In this document: piece after piece, positions 28,436 through 39,500 of the stretch | How the letters are laid out: each line of letters opens with the position of its first letter | How positions within the stretch are numbered: position 1 is the stretch's first letter | Origin: Planctomycetaceae bacterium | Lineage (GTDB): Bacteria > Planctomycetota > Phycisphaerae > UBA1845 > UTPLA1 | DNA: 64,000 nt | Direction: 5' to 3' | Assembly (NCBI GenBank): GCA_011525745.1 | Contig: WYBU01000091.1 | Location: 1 to 64,000, forward strand | Position numbers and translations under genes: made by a program | Notes under the pieces: generated by a model | What the model was told of the DNA's origin: nothing | The model's input: only the letters and a program-made list of their open reading frames with translations | The model's database searches: none

Positions 28436-31400
28436 CTACGCCGCGACATCCGCCGCGCGGCGAATGCGCTGATAGATCAAACACACCACCGCCGCCGTAA
28501 TCGCCGCAACGCCGACGAGCACGTAACCGGTCGCGACCGCCGCAATGCCCAGCACAACCAGCGCCAGCGGCGCCGCTTTCCGCAGCGACTCAACAAACCG
28601 CGGCCGCCGCAGCGCCCGGATGATCAGCCCGGCCGCCAGAATCATCAGCAACAGACCGCCGCTGCGCGCTCCCGAATCGCGCGACGACGTCCGCACCAGC
28701 ATCAGGCTCAACCGCGGCGAACCCTGCGTCTTGGAAAAGCTGTACGTCCGCCCCGACGTCGGCATGTCGATCGCCAGCGACAGCAAGCCGGAGACCCGTG
28801 CCGTCGGCAAAATCGCCGGGACACCGGCGACTGCACGCTGTTGTGTCGGGGCCTGCGCCTGTTGTGGGCTTGCACTACGTGCCTGTGCGAGGAGGCCTTC
28901 CGACAATTCTTTCAGATCGCCTTCATACAACGTGGCGGCGCCAATTGCGGATGAGTCTGGCGGTGTCAGTCCTTTCGTCTCCTCATACTGCTTTCGCATC
29001 TCCTCCGACCCCGCCGCATCTCCCGGCACCTGCAGGACGAGTGCATCCAAAGTCTGCTCTTGTTGCGGCTGATAGCTGTAGCTCAACGTCTGGTTCATCT
29101 CCTGCATCTGCTGCGCCACCCTGACTTGAGCCGCCGTCTGCGCCGGGCCGTCCGCCAGTTCCGGCATCTGCATCGGCACGCCCAGCGTCACCGCCTGCGG
29201 CGACGCCCAGAAATCCGGCAGCGCCGACGCCGCCGTAATCGACAACACCGTTTCCCCCGCCGCGCAGTCCATCAACTCCAGTGTGTCGGCCGCCGTCCGA
29301 AACTGCCCGACCTGCCGGCCGCGATCGGTCCCTTTGAACGCCTCGGCTTTCTGCGCCAGCTCATCATTCCACACGCTCTGCGCATCGAACTTGGTCTGAA
29401 TCTTCTGCACCGCGGCCTTGTTTCGCCGGACTTCGTCCCGTTGACTATGCTGTTCAATCTCCGCCAGAAGGCCTCGATTGGCGTCCACCAGCGATTGAAA
29501 GTTGTCGAAGGCCCGCTGTTGCCGATCCCCGCGCTCCTTCAACGCCGTCTCATACAACCGCTGCGCCTCGGCGGTCGCACGCTCCACCTGCTCCAGCTTC
29601 AGCTCCAGCTCCTCCACCGGCGACAGGTTGCCCGCGTGCCAGTGCGCCGTGTATTCATCCGGAACGAACAGCTTCCACGCCGTCCGGTGCACCGGCATGT
29701 TTACGACGTCCAGCGTCGGAAATTCCACCCGCCCCACGCTGCCCGGCAGCGGCCGGCCCGGCGCCAGAAAATCGACCACCACCGCAAAGCTCGTATCCAC
29801 CGCCGACGTCTTCACCAGCGGAATCAGCACGTCGCCGGATTTCGGCTCCGTCGCGGGGCGCACGCCGCGCCCGGCCACCGTCACGCTCCATAGTTCGGCC
29901 CCTTCGGGCAATCTCACTTGCAGATACTGCTCGGTGCGGTTCTCGACGTGCATCGTCGCCCGCGCGCGAAAATCGCCCGACAACGCCAGCGACGTCTCCA
30001 GCTCCAGCCCCGTCACCGCCGCCCGGTCCAGCCGCACTTCCGTCCGCGGCGTCACGCTCAACGCCAGACCGTGTCGCGACTGATAGCCACGGTACGCCGC
30101 CGTCAGATTCCGCGTCGCCTCCGGCGGCAGCGGCAAATCCAGCGCGGCCGCCGCCAGCCGCTCCAGCCCGTCCGACTGCGTCACGTTCGCGTCGACGTTC
30201 TCCGCCGCCTGAAGCAACAGCGTCCAGCGCGTCGACTCGGCCTCGATCGGAACGACCTGCGCCGCCTCGACCGACGCCCCCGCCTCGATCGGCTGATCGA
30301 ACGCCGCCACAATCTCCACCGCGCCCAGCACCGGCGCTTGCAGCGTCACCGTCCAGCGCCGCCGGCCGGGCCGATCCGGCAGCGCCGCATCCTCGATCGT
30401 CCGCACGTTGGCCGCGTTGATCCGCACCCGCGCCGCCGGCCAGTCCGGCAGCTCAAAGCTGAAGCGGTCCTGCCCCGCACGGCTCACCTCGTACCGCAGC
30501 CGCGCCACGTGCTTCACCAGGTCGTGCGCCGCGTGCAGCCCCACGACGACCTCGGCCTGCACGCGCGGCTGATTGCGATGGACCGCCAGCACCAGCGCCG
30601 CCGGCTGCGCATCCCAGCGAAACGCATGATTCACCAGCGACGCCTCCGCCGGCGTCAGCCATCCCGACAGCGCCCGCGGCGTCAGCGGCAACAGCCCGTC
30701 GCGCCGCTCGACCGACGCCTCAAGCGGCGGAAGCGCCTGCACCGCCGTCCGCCCGCGCTGCCGATACGCGTCCAGCAGCCAGATCGGTTCGATCCCCACC
30801 GGAGCGGCAATGTTCAGCGGCATCGAGCCGGCGATCACGACCGGCGTCGCCCCGACCAGGCCCGCCTTCAGCGCCACGCGCAGCACGCGCCGCCCCTCAT
30901 CCGCCGCCGCGACTGTGTCGAACCAGTAGTCGCGAACCAGCGGCCCCGACACCGCCAGCAGATCGAACTCCGCCGGCAGCGAGAAGCGCAGCGCATGCGG
31001 CTTGCCGCGCCGCGGCTCGACGCTGGCGCGATAGAACAGCTCCGTCCGGTCGTCGGCCAGCCGCGCCAGCAGGTCGTTCGCCGCGATCAGTTGCTGTGGC
31101 GCCTCGGCCGCCGTGATCCGCAGCGTGTACGGCAGCGCCGCGTAGTGATACGCCGCCGCCGCCCAGGCCCCCGTGTCCGACCGGACCGCCGCGGCGTCCG
31201 CCGGCAGGTCGATCTGCGTCATCCCCGCCGCTTCCGCCACGCGCAGGGTCCACGCCGGCGTGCCGGCGATGACGACGTGTCCCGACTCCTGCCGCACGCC
31301 CGGTGCATGCACGGCTGGCAGCCCGAACGGCTCGGACATCCGTGGCTCGCGGCCCTCTTCGACGATCTGCGGAACGCCCGTCGCCGTCGCGATTGGCAGC

Positions 31401-34400
31401 GGCGCGATCGCCTCGAACTTCACCGACCACGCCTTCTCGACCGCCCGATGCAGCCGGATGTCGACCTGCACGCCGCCGTCCTCGCGCCGCACGGCTTCCC
31501 AGTCGTGCACGTCCGCGCCGACGATCCGCAGCACCTCGCACCCCGCCTCGAACGACAGCGAAAACCGATCCGTCCGCGACAGCGGCAACGACCAGCGCGC
31601 TTCGCCTGCCAGCCGCATGTGACTCTCCATCAATGCGTAGGTCGTATTAACCTCCGCCGTCATCGCGTCGTCGCGGAACCCCGCTTCGGGTTTGGGCTGC
31701 CACCGCAGATGTATGCGCCCGCTCTCCGCCATCGCCGCCGTGATCGTCGCCGTGCCGTCCGCCTCGCTACGGTCCTGGCCGCCGGGCGCATCGACGATGT
31801 CCACCAGCCGGTCGGCCGTCGTCTTTACCACGAACCGCCCAGCGTGCGCCGGCGGCAAGTCGAACAGCACTTCGCCGCGCGTGCCCGTCAGGGCCGCCGT
31901 GACCACCATTTCAAGCCGCAGCACCGCGGCGCCGGCCCGGTCGACGAACAACTCGAACCCGTCTCCCGCCGGTCGAAGAACCGCCGGCTGCTCCGCGCCG
32001 TCGGCCGCCGCCCGGCCGGGCGCACCGCGCACGACCGTCGCCGAGCGCACCGTCGCATTCCGGATTGGCAGCGGAATCGCCGTCCAGCCATCCGCCAGCG
32101 ATACCAGACTCAGTTCGCCGCGAATCGTCAGCGTGGCCACCGCGCCGATGCCGCCGTCGGCCAATCCAGGCGCGGCCTGCGGGGCGTCGATCGTCGCTTC
32201 GTAATCGGCCTGTGCGAACGCCGCCCGCGTCGGCAGAAACTCCGCCAGCAGGATGCGTCGCTCCGGATGCGCCTTGTTCCACAGCTCCACGAACCGCGCA
32301 TAGGGAACCAGCACTCGATCGGCCGGAATACCCGTCGCCGGCCATCCGGGCGCGGCCGGGTTGTACGGCACGATCAGAACGTCATCGGGAAACGGCGGCG
32401 CAGGGGGCTTGCTCGCTTCAGCGGCGGGCGGATCGGCCAGTGCGACCGGCGAAAGCGCGAGTGTGATACACAGCGCGATCAGCGTCGCCGTCACAGCGCC
32501 GCCGGGCGGGGCGGATGGCGGAAAGCTCGTCGCACTGCGGGGCGTGCGCGGCTGCCCCAGCCGGCGCCCCAGTCGTGCGAGCAATCCAGTGAGAATGAAC
32601 CAGCCCGCCGCGACCAGCCCTGTATTGAACGCCGCGTTGCAGTGCGCGACGGACACACGCCCGATCAGCAGCGGCAGCACGCTGGCTATGACCAACAGAC
32701 CCAGCACAAAGCGTGTCCGTACCTGACGCGTCGCACGAGTCAGCATGAACGTCGCCAGCAACAGCCCCGCGACGATCGCGCCCGTGATGCCGCGCCGCCA
32801 GCACTGCTGCACGAGCTGCAACTCGACCGTCGGGTGCTGCCCCAGCCCCGCGAACGCAAACGTAATGTCGCCGCGGCCCTGCAAGTCGACCGGCAGGCTG
32901 CGTCGCCCGCGCGCCAGTTTCGACTGAATCTCGGCGGCCTTCTTCTCCGCCGGCGGCGGTGGGGCCTGTGCTTTTCCGGCGTCGCCGGGGCGTCCGCCGC
33001 CCGCGCCGCGTCCGAGGTCGACCCTGGCGGCAAGATCGTACTCCGCCCGATCTTTGTCCGCGGCAGCAGGTTCGCCCGCCGGCGCGTTAGACCCATTTAC
33101 CAAGGAGTTGATTTCACGCGCGCGCCGCCACAACTCTGCCGCCACTGCTTCCCCATGCTCGCGCCGCACGACCGCAAGCAGATCATCGGCGCTCAGAAAT
33201 TCCACGCGGCCGTCCGCGTACAGCACATGCCCGCCCTCTCCTCCGTGATTCGACGGTTTCTCATACGCCACGATCTGGTACGGAGGAGAATTCGGACCAG
33301 CGCCCGGGACATAGCGGTAGCTGCATCCCGCCGTATCGCCCGCGGCGGGGCACAGTAGTGCTTTGGGCGTCACGCTGTTCGCGGCCAACAGGCGGTCTAC
33401 CCAGTCCGCTTCCGACTCGGGAAAAACGCCGCCGTCCTGCGCGTAAACATAAAGCGCTTGCCCGATCCCGCGCAGATTCGACGCACACACCGTCGTCGTG
33501 CTCAATTCCCGCGCGCGGCTGAGCGATCCCAGTGACACCGCCGACAACGGATCGACCCGCGACGAATTCAGCAGTGCATACGCCGCCCGCAACAGCTTTT
33601 CATATGCCAGCGGCTCCGCACCCACCGACAACGGCGACAGATCGCCGTTCGAATCCACCCGCACGTAATCCGGCGGCGGAAAAATCTCCCACGTCGTGCG
33701 GTTCGTCGGAATCGTCGCGCCGCCGGTATCCGCGTATCGCGGCGGCGCCTGACGCACCCAGCCGGAACGACCCAGCGGCGGCAACGCCTGCTCATAAATC
33801 AATTCGACGCGAACGCCCTCCGTCGAGATCGGCAGCGCGATCCGCAAATCCCCGCCGGCCCCCTCGCGCGGCTTGGCCGGCTCGCCGTCGACCACCAGCG
33901 ACCACAACTTCGCCCCCGGCGCCAGTCCCACGCGCAGGAACTGAAGCCCCGCGTTCTTGACCAGCAACTCGGCCCGCGTGCGGCACGTCCCGTCCGCATC
34001 GATCACGCTCTGATACGCCGCCGTGTCGATCACCGCCGGCGGCAGACCCGTCACCGCGTGCGCCGTCGCCGCGATCGTCAGCCCGGCCGGCCCCGCGAAC
34101 TCAAAAACGCCCACGAGCCGCTGCGTCGGATTCAGTCGCGTCGGCGGAAGATCAAACGCCTGCGACTCGCGCAGCCCCGTCACGTCGGCGAAGGTCAGCT
34201 CATGCTCGTCGCGTCCTTGCACCGCCAGGTGCGCGCGGAAAGACTCGACCTGTGCCGGCCACACCAGCGGACACGCCGTCGGGCCATCCGGCGCGCGCGG
34301 CGTTTCGAGTCGAACCACAATCGAGACGCGCCCCGTTGTCGGCGCGTCCAGCCGCACACGCCACAACGCCCCGCCCGCCAGATTCCTGTCAAGTTCTGTC

Positions 34401-36535
34401 TCATCACCCGGCACGGCGTCGGCCGGCGGCGCTTCGATCCGCCGCCGCTCCATGATCGGCAGCCCAAGGCCGCCGGCGTCGAACGCCGAGAACTGCGTCG
34501 CCGCGCCCGCATCGGCCGGCAGCCGCAGATACAGATCGCGGACCCGCGCGGCCTGAATGTCGAAATCGACCTGTGTTTCCAGCCCGATCGACGCCGTCTC
34601 CACCGCCGCCAGATTCACCGCGGTCGCCGTCACGATCGGCGACAGCCGCGTCACCTGCACGCTCAGTCGCCGTTCCTCGTCGCCCGCGCCGCGGAACGAA
34701 TAGCCCAGCGCCTCGTCCCGGCGCGCCGTCCGACCCAATCCCAGCGTGTTTCCCAGCACATCCGGCGCAATCGCCTTCAGTCCATCGACCCGCGCCGGCT
34801 TGATTGCCAGATCGTCCTCCGCCGCGACCACGACTCCGCCGCTCTCGCGCTCCACGCCGGTGACACTCGGCAGCGGCAGCTCGATCTCTCCCTCGGGCCG
34901 CTCGCGCCAGCCGCGCGGCGACATCCGCCCGGTCAGTTCAATGTCGAGCGAGCCGCCCGCCGCCAGTTTCGCCCGCCATTCGATCCGCACGCGCCGCCGG
35001 CCATCGACCGTCTCGATCTCGTGGCGGTAGTCCTCCCGCGGGCGGTTCAAGACGACGTTGTGCAGCTCAACGCCGTCGGCCAGCTCGATCGCCGTTCCGA
35101 AACTCTCTCCCTGCTGCACCTCCAGCCGAAGCCGCGCCAGCAGCGACAGCCCGTCTTCGCCGATCGTCCAACGCAACCAGCGAACGGCGTTCAGTCGCGC
35201 TGCCTCGCGCTCGATTGACAGCAATACGCCCGGCCGCTCGCCCCACACGAAGAACGCCCGCGCGCCGACCTGCCCGCCGTCGTCGATCAGCCGGGCGCGC
35301 TCGGCCGAAACGCCGCGCAGCAACAGTCCCGGCTGCCATGCGACGCGCCACACGCCGATGGCGTCCGCGGCGTCGCGCACCACCACGACCGGGTGCGACC
35401 ACTCCCGAGATGGCTCGAACGTCTGTTCGGCTTCGAGCCGAATCGTCTGCTTGCCCAGCAACGGCCGGCGAAACGACAGGTGCACGATGCGCGCCGCGTC
35501 GGCCGGACCCTCTTCAATTCGCCACGCCTGCAAATCGGGGTGCGTGATGCGCGCGATGTTCCAGCCCGGCGAGACGCTCAGTTCCAGGCTGCGAACCGTG
35601 CGACGCAGGATGTCCGCGGTAATCTGAGCGTTCCAGTCCGCCCGCCCGAGCGACAAGCCGACCCGCGAAATGGTCTCGCTCAGCAGCGTCGCCTTCTCGG
35701 CCGTGCGTCGGCCGTTGCCTTCGACCGACAAGTCCAGCCGATCGGCCGCACCCAGCGCCAGGATCGCGCGCGTCCGGTCCGCCGCGGCGTCATATTTCAC
35801 TTCCGACTGCGGCACGTTGGTCGAAAACGTCACGTCGCCGACGGCGTCGACCGTCATCTCGGCGATCGGCGCGGCCGGCACGTGCATCGCCAGCCGCAAT
35901 CCGCTGGGCGTCTGTTCCGGCGTCAGCGCCGCCTCGAACGTAAACGTGTGCACGCCGGGCTTTTCGACAAACAGCACCAGCGCGCCGCCCGCGTCGCGCC
36001 CCAGCGGCGCCAATCCGTCGTCGAGCCGGGCCTGTCGCACGGCGATCCGCGACGGAGGCGCGGCGTCCTTCGCCGGCGGCGGCGCCGCGCGCCACAGCGT
36101 CACCCCGATCCACCCGTCGCGTTCCGACCGCACTTCGAGCGTGCCCCGAATGCGCACGCGCTCGCCGTCGATCGTCATGGCGTAGCGCGCCGCGGTGATC
36201 GCCGCCTGCGCCGGCAGTGGCGCCGCGCCGCGCCGCTCGTCGAACTCCGCCGCGCGGCGCAGTAAATCGTCGACCACGTCGGCCGGCATCAGCACGTATC
36301 CCCACGGATCGGCCCGCCCCTGCGCCAACACGGCGTCGAGATCGTCGAAGGGAACGAAGATTTTCGGCGGCGGCGGCGGTTCGCCCGCAAGCGCCGAAGT
36401 AGGGTTCTGCTGCATCATCGCGGCGGCCATCAACGCGATGCACGCCGTGAAAAGCTTTTCCGCACGGACTGAAAGCCCATGCCGCGCGAAAGCGCGAATC
36501 GTGCCTGCGCCGGAGTGTTGCTCGAAGTCACGCAT
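28436..36535 (-). CDS. Giant fused envelope protein (2699 aa) with internal signal peptide and pseudopilin passenger domain
   Basis: ATG 36535 has AAGGAGG nine bases upstream and overlaps the preceding stop by 8 bp. A signal-like segment (LFTACIALMAAAMM) opens it. Unit A (about 55-990) starts KIFVPFDDLDAVLAQG and is mostly beta. Residues about 995-1125 are a pseudopilin passenger domain (LSRARELSTTTVCASNLRGI, GGHVLYADGRVEFL). Three membrane helices follow (about 1248-1330), then a second signal-peptide-like stretch (about 1347-1367, TATLIALCITLALSPVALAD) and unit B, which repeats the N-terminal pattern (VLIVPYNP, DRVLVPYARFVELWNKAHPE). A coiled coil lies near 2310-2405 and two or three helices end the protein. 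Units A and B resemble the upstream 1102-residue protein. I read this as two paralogues fused. Function unknown; envelope location inferred. Confidence 0.85.
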   Translation of the reverse strand: MRDFEQHSGAGTIRAFARHGLSVRAEKLFTACIALMAAAMMQQNPTSALAGEPPPPPKIFVPFDDLDAVLAQGRADPWGYVLMPADVVDDLLRRAAEFDERRGAAPLPAQAAITAARYAMTIDGERVRIRGTLEVRSERDGWIGVTLWRAAPPPAKDAAPPSRIAVRQARLDDGLAPLGRDAGGALVLFVEKPGVHTFTFEAALTPEQTPSGLRLAMHVPAAPIAEMTVDAVGDVTFSTNVPQSEVKYDAAADRTRAILALGAADRLDLSVEGNGRRTAEKATLLSETISRVGLSLGRADWNAQITADILRRTVRSLELSVSPGWNIARITHPDLQAWRIEEGPADAARIVHLSFRRPLLGKQTIRLEAEQTFEPSREWSHPVVVVRDAADAIGVWRVAWQPGLLLRGVSAERARLIDDGGQVGARAFFVWGERPGVLLSIEREAARLNAVRWLRWTIGEDGLSLLARLRLEVQQGESFGTAIELADGVELHNVVLNRPREDYRHEIETVDGRRRVRIEWRAKLAAGGSLDIELTGRMSPRGWRERPEGEIELPLPSVTGVERESGGVVVAAEDDLAIKPARVDGLKAIAPDVLGNTLGLGRTARRDEALGYSFRGAGDEERRLSVQVTRLSPIVTATAVNLAAVETASIGLETQVDFDIQAARVRDLYLRLPADAGAATQFSAFDAGGLGLPIMERRRIEAPPADAVPGDETELDRNLAGGALWRVRLDAPTTGRVSIVVRLETPRAPDGPTACPLVWPAQVESFRAHLAVQGRDEHELTFADVTGLRESQAFDLPPTRLNPTQRLVGVFEFAGPAGLTIAATAHAVTGLPPAVIDTAAYQSVIDADGTCRTRAELLVKNAGLQFLRVGLAPGAKLWSLVVDGEPAKPREGAGGDLRIALPISTEGVRVELIYEQALPPLGRSGWVRQAPPRYADTGGATIPTNRTTWEIFPPPDYVRVDSNGDLSPLSVGAEPLAYEKLLRAAYALLNSSRVDPLSAVSLGSLSRARELSTTTVCASNLRGIGQALYVYAQDGGVFPESEADWVDRLLAANSVTPKALLCPAAGDTAGCSYRYVPGAGPNSPPYQIVAYEKPSNHGGEGGHVLYADGRVEFLSADDLLAVVRREHGEAVAAELWRRAREINSLVNGSNAPAGEPAAADKDRAEYDLAARVDLGRGAGGGRPGDAGKAQAPPPPAEKKAAEIQSKLARGRRSLPVDLQGRGDITFAFAGLGQHPTVELQLVQQCWRRGITGAIVAGLLLATFMLTRATRQVRTRFVLGLLVIASVLPLLIGRVSVAHCNAAFNTGLVAAGWFILTGLLARLGRRLGQPRTPRSATSFPPSAPPGGAVTATLIALCITLALSPVALADPPAAEASKPPAPPFPDDVLIVPYNPAAPGWPATGIPADRVLVPYARFVELWNKAHPERRILLAEFLPTRAAFAQADYEATIDAPQAAPGLADGGIGAVATLTIRGELSLVSLADGWTAIPLPIRNATVRSATVVRGAPGRAAADGAEQPAVLRPAGDGFELFVDRAGAAVLRLEMVVTAALTGTRGEVLFDLPPAHAGRFVVKTTADRLVDIVDAPGGQDRSEADGTATITAAMAESGRIHLRWQPKPEAGFRDDAMTAEVNTTYALMESHMRLAGEARWSLPLSRTDRFSLSFEAGCEVLRIVGADVHDWEAVRREDGGVQVDIRLHRAVEKAWSVKFEAIAPLPIATATGVPQIVEEGREPRMSEPFGLPAVHAPGVRQESGHVVIAGTPAWTLRVAEAAGMTQIDLPADAAAVRSDTGAWAAAAYHYAALPYTLRITAAEAPQQLIAANDLLARLADDRTELFYRASVEPRRGKPHALRFSLPAEFDLLAVSGPLVRDYWFDTVAAADEGRRVLRVALKAGLVGATPVVIAGSMPLNIAAPVGIEPIWLLDAYRQRGRTAVQALPPLEASVERRDGLLPLTPRALSGWLTPAEASLVNHAFRWDAQPAALVLAVHRNQPRVQAEVVVGLHAAHDLVKHVARLRYEVSRAGQDRFSFELPDWPAARVRINAANVRTIEDAALPDRPGRRRWTVTLQAPVLGAVEIVAAFDQPIEAGASVEAAQVVPIEAESTRWTLLLQAAENVDANVTQSDGLERLAAAALDLPLPPEATRNLTAAYRGYQSRHGLALSVTPRTEVRLDRAAVTGLELETSLALSGDFRARATMHVENRTEQYLQVRLPEGAELWSVTVAGRGVRPATEPKSGDVLIPLVKTSAVDTSFAVVVDFLAPGRPLPGSVGRVEFPTLDVVNMPVHRTAWKLFVPDEYTAHWHAGNLSPVEELELKLEQVERATAEAQRLYETALKERGDRQQRAFDNFQSLVDANRGLLAEIEQHSQRDEVRRNKAAVQKIQTKFDAQSVWNDELAQKAEAFKGTDRGRQVGQFRTAADTLELMDCAAGETVLSITAASALPDFWASPQAVTLGVPMQMPELADGPAQTAAQVRVAQQMQEMNQTLSYSYQPQQEQTLDALVLQVPGDAAGSEEMRKQYEETKGLTPPDSSAIGAATLYEGDLKELSEGLLAQARSASPQQAQAPTQQRAVAGVPAILPTARVSGLLSLAIDMPTSGRTYSFSKTQGSPRLSLMLVRTSSRDSGARSGGLLLMILAAGLIIRALRRPRFVESLRKAAPLALVVLGIAAVATGYVLVGVAAITAAVVCLIYQRIRRAADVAA

Positions 36536-39500
36536 GATCGGCGCCTCCTTCGGCCTCGACCGCCGGCGTCGCCGGCACGGGCGTTGTTTCACGCCGCGTT
36601 GCCCACCAGCGGGGCACGTCGAAGAAAACCAGCCCGCCGATCCACGCGATCCCCAGCACCCCCAGTCCCCAGGCGCCGTGTCTCAGCACCTGTGCCACAA
36701 ACAGCGGCTGGATCGCCCCGATCAGTGCGCCGACGATCACAATCGCTAGCCCGACCATCGCGCGGCGGCTCCAACCCAGCTTCAGCCCCGCCAGCGCCAG
36801 CACGATCCACGCAACGTTGACCAAGCCCCGCCACGCATTGCGACCGATCAGCGTCAGTCCAAGCGTCTGCCGGCCGCCCAGCCGCCGGAACACATAGGGC
36901 GTGCCATCCGTCGCCAGTACGCCGTTGAGCGTCCCGCCGGCGGTGACCCACTTCGCCTGCCATCCCACGTCGGTCCGGCTCGAGCGCAACCCGCTCAGCG
37001 GCCGGTCCGTCAGCGAAGCAAATGACGTATCGTGCCAGATCGCCTCCATGTCGGTAGGCGTCCACACGATCCAGTGCGTCTCCTGAACCGGTGTGCCCTT
37101 CGCGAAACCCGGCGCGCTCAGCGCCGCGCCGCGCTGCGACTGCGCGTACATCAGCTCCACCACCGACCGCCGAACCGCCTCGGCGCCGCCGCTCAGCGGG
37201 ATCAGCACCGTCTGCGTGCTGCCCGCCTGAGTCTGCGGCACGACCGAGCGGCCGTTGACCCACGCGTGGCTCAACAGCTTCGCCCCCGCCGGCAGCTCGA
37301 TTCGCAAATGCGGCGCCGGCCCGCTCTGCACCGCATAGACCGCCCGCGACGTCACGTCTCCTTCCCGGCTGACGACCTGCTCGATCAGGACGCGATCGAC
37401 GACCAGATCGGCGATCTCCTGAAACTCCTGCCGCATCGCTTGCAGCCCCAGCTTGAAAGGCGGCCGGTTGTACTTGAAAGCGATGTTCGAGCCGTTTCGA
37501 TGATCGGCCTGCTTCACCTCGGTCAGGTCGATCGCCTCCAGCCCCTGCACGTCGACCGGTTCGACCTGAAAGTTCTCCGTCTTGCGCACGATGATCTGAC
37601 CGTCGTGATGCTCCAGGGCGCCTTCGGGATAAATCTCCGGCACGTCGATCCGCAGCGAATCCGGCTGCGTCGACGTCCGCGGACTGTCCCACCGCAGCCG
37701 AATGTCGATGCGGCCGCGCGTCGGCTGCGTCAGCGTCACGCGCCAGTGTCGCCAATCCGGATCGGCCGCATCCGGAACGACGCGCTTCTCGCGAATCAGT
37801 TCGCCCGTCACGATGAGTCGGTCCTCGGGGATGACGGCCGGAACTTTGAACGCCACTTCCTCGATGTCCGAATAGCGAACGTCGTACGACAGAATCGTCT
37901 CCAGCCGCGTCAGCGCGTCGCCGAAATCGACAAGCGTCGACGCCGTCGCCGTAATACGCGTCTTCTTGCGCTCCAGGTTCAGCGCCAGCGACAGCTCCGC
38001 ATCCTCATCCGCCGGCCGCTCCGCCGCGACTGCTGCGCCGTCTCCCCGCCCGCGATCACGAAACTCGAATGCCATCACCAGCGGTGCGTCGCCCAGGTCG
38101 ATCGGCGGCAGGCCGTAGCCACGCTGAAGCACGCTCACCGGCCGCGGCGTCAGACCGGCGGACTCGGCCAGCTTGACTTCAAGATGTTCCTGTGCCGCGA
38201 CGAACACGCAGCCGTCATACGTACCGCGGATTTCGTCGAGCGCTTCGAGCAGCGAGAGCTTCTCCACGCCGCCCCCGGCCTCGCGTGGCCGCTGAGCGCG
38301 AATCACAAGCCCGAACGCTCCTTCGACCTTTCGCCGCAACGTGACGCGCATCGTGCGCCGCCCGTCGACTTCGCCGAACGAATAGTCATCTACCAGCTCC
38401 GCCGGCCCAACGTCTGAAACCTGCCAGCCCGCCGGAATCGCAACGGTCACGTCAAACACGCCCGCGTCCCGCGCTTCGTAGTCCAGCGCCGCCGTCAATT
38501 GCACGCTCTGATCGTCGATGCGCGCCGCCTGCCGCGATCGAAGACTCAAACGCGGCTCGATTCGTGCGACGCTGGCCGTCAGCCGCGCCGCGCCGGTCGG
38601 AAACCGCAGCGCCGCCAGCACGCCCGGCCGTATTACCTCCGGCAGCTCGCCCGGATCGACCTGCACCATCCCCTCGCGGTCGGTCAGCTTCACGCGCAGC
38701 CCGTCCGGCTGACGGATGGCCACGAATCCCTGCTCGCGGTTCGATTCGCGAGTCGCCGGCACCGGCACGTCGAACGTCCACGCGTCGCCCGTCATCGCCC
38801 GGCTCAGGTCGACGCGCACCTGGTATCGCTCCTTCGCCGCTTCATACAGCCGCACCGACAGCACCGCGCCTTCCGCGTCTTCCGACACCGACCACGATTG
38901 AACCTGCTGCGCATCCAGCCCCAGTACGCGCCAGCCCGCCGGCAGCCGCACCTCGAACCGCTCGCGCGGCACGTGCCGCAGCGCGTAAATCAGCGTCAGG
39001 CTGTCCGAAACGCTCGTGCGCGTCAGCGTGATGACGTGTCGTTGTTCCACTTCCATCATGCCGGCCAGGCCCGCCGCCAGGTCGCGCTTGGCCGCCCAGC
39101 TCACGCTCAGCCGGTCCACCGGCGCGATGAACGCCTGCACGCGCGTCCGCTCCGCTCCTTCGGCGACCGGCTGCGTGCTGGCCGCCAGCAGCGGCTCGAT
39201 CTTCACGTCCGCGCCGCCCAGCGGCAGCGTTACGTCGAGCGTCGCGACCGGCGCGCGGACCGGCAGGAAGTCGAGTTGCGTGCGCCCTTCGAGCAACGCC
39301 AGCTTCTTGAGGAACTCCAGCTTTAGCAGATAGTGGCCCTTGCCGCGAACCACGAGCTGATGGCCCGCCGGCGTGACGTGAATCAGCGGCGCGCCGGGGG
39401 CTTCTTTGCCGTCCGGTCCCACGTAGCGCGCCGAGCGGATCGCCACGTCGCCAAGGCGCAAATCGAGCGTGCACCATTCCTCCGAAAGCACGTCGAATTC

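Noticed and set aside
32437..32494. Independent start (GTG 32494) for the second half of the giant protein
   Set aside because: A signal-like sequence follows it, but no Shine-Dalgarno sequence precedes it and the frame is continuous, so a fusion is the simpler reading; internal initiation is not excluded.
29918..33358. Plus-strand open frame of 1146 codons opposite the giant protein
   Set aside because: Arg/His/Pro-rich antisense product without motif; the minus strand has signal peptide, membrane helices, coiled coil and a domain homologous to the pseudopilin.
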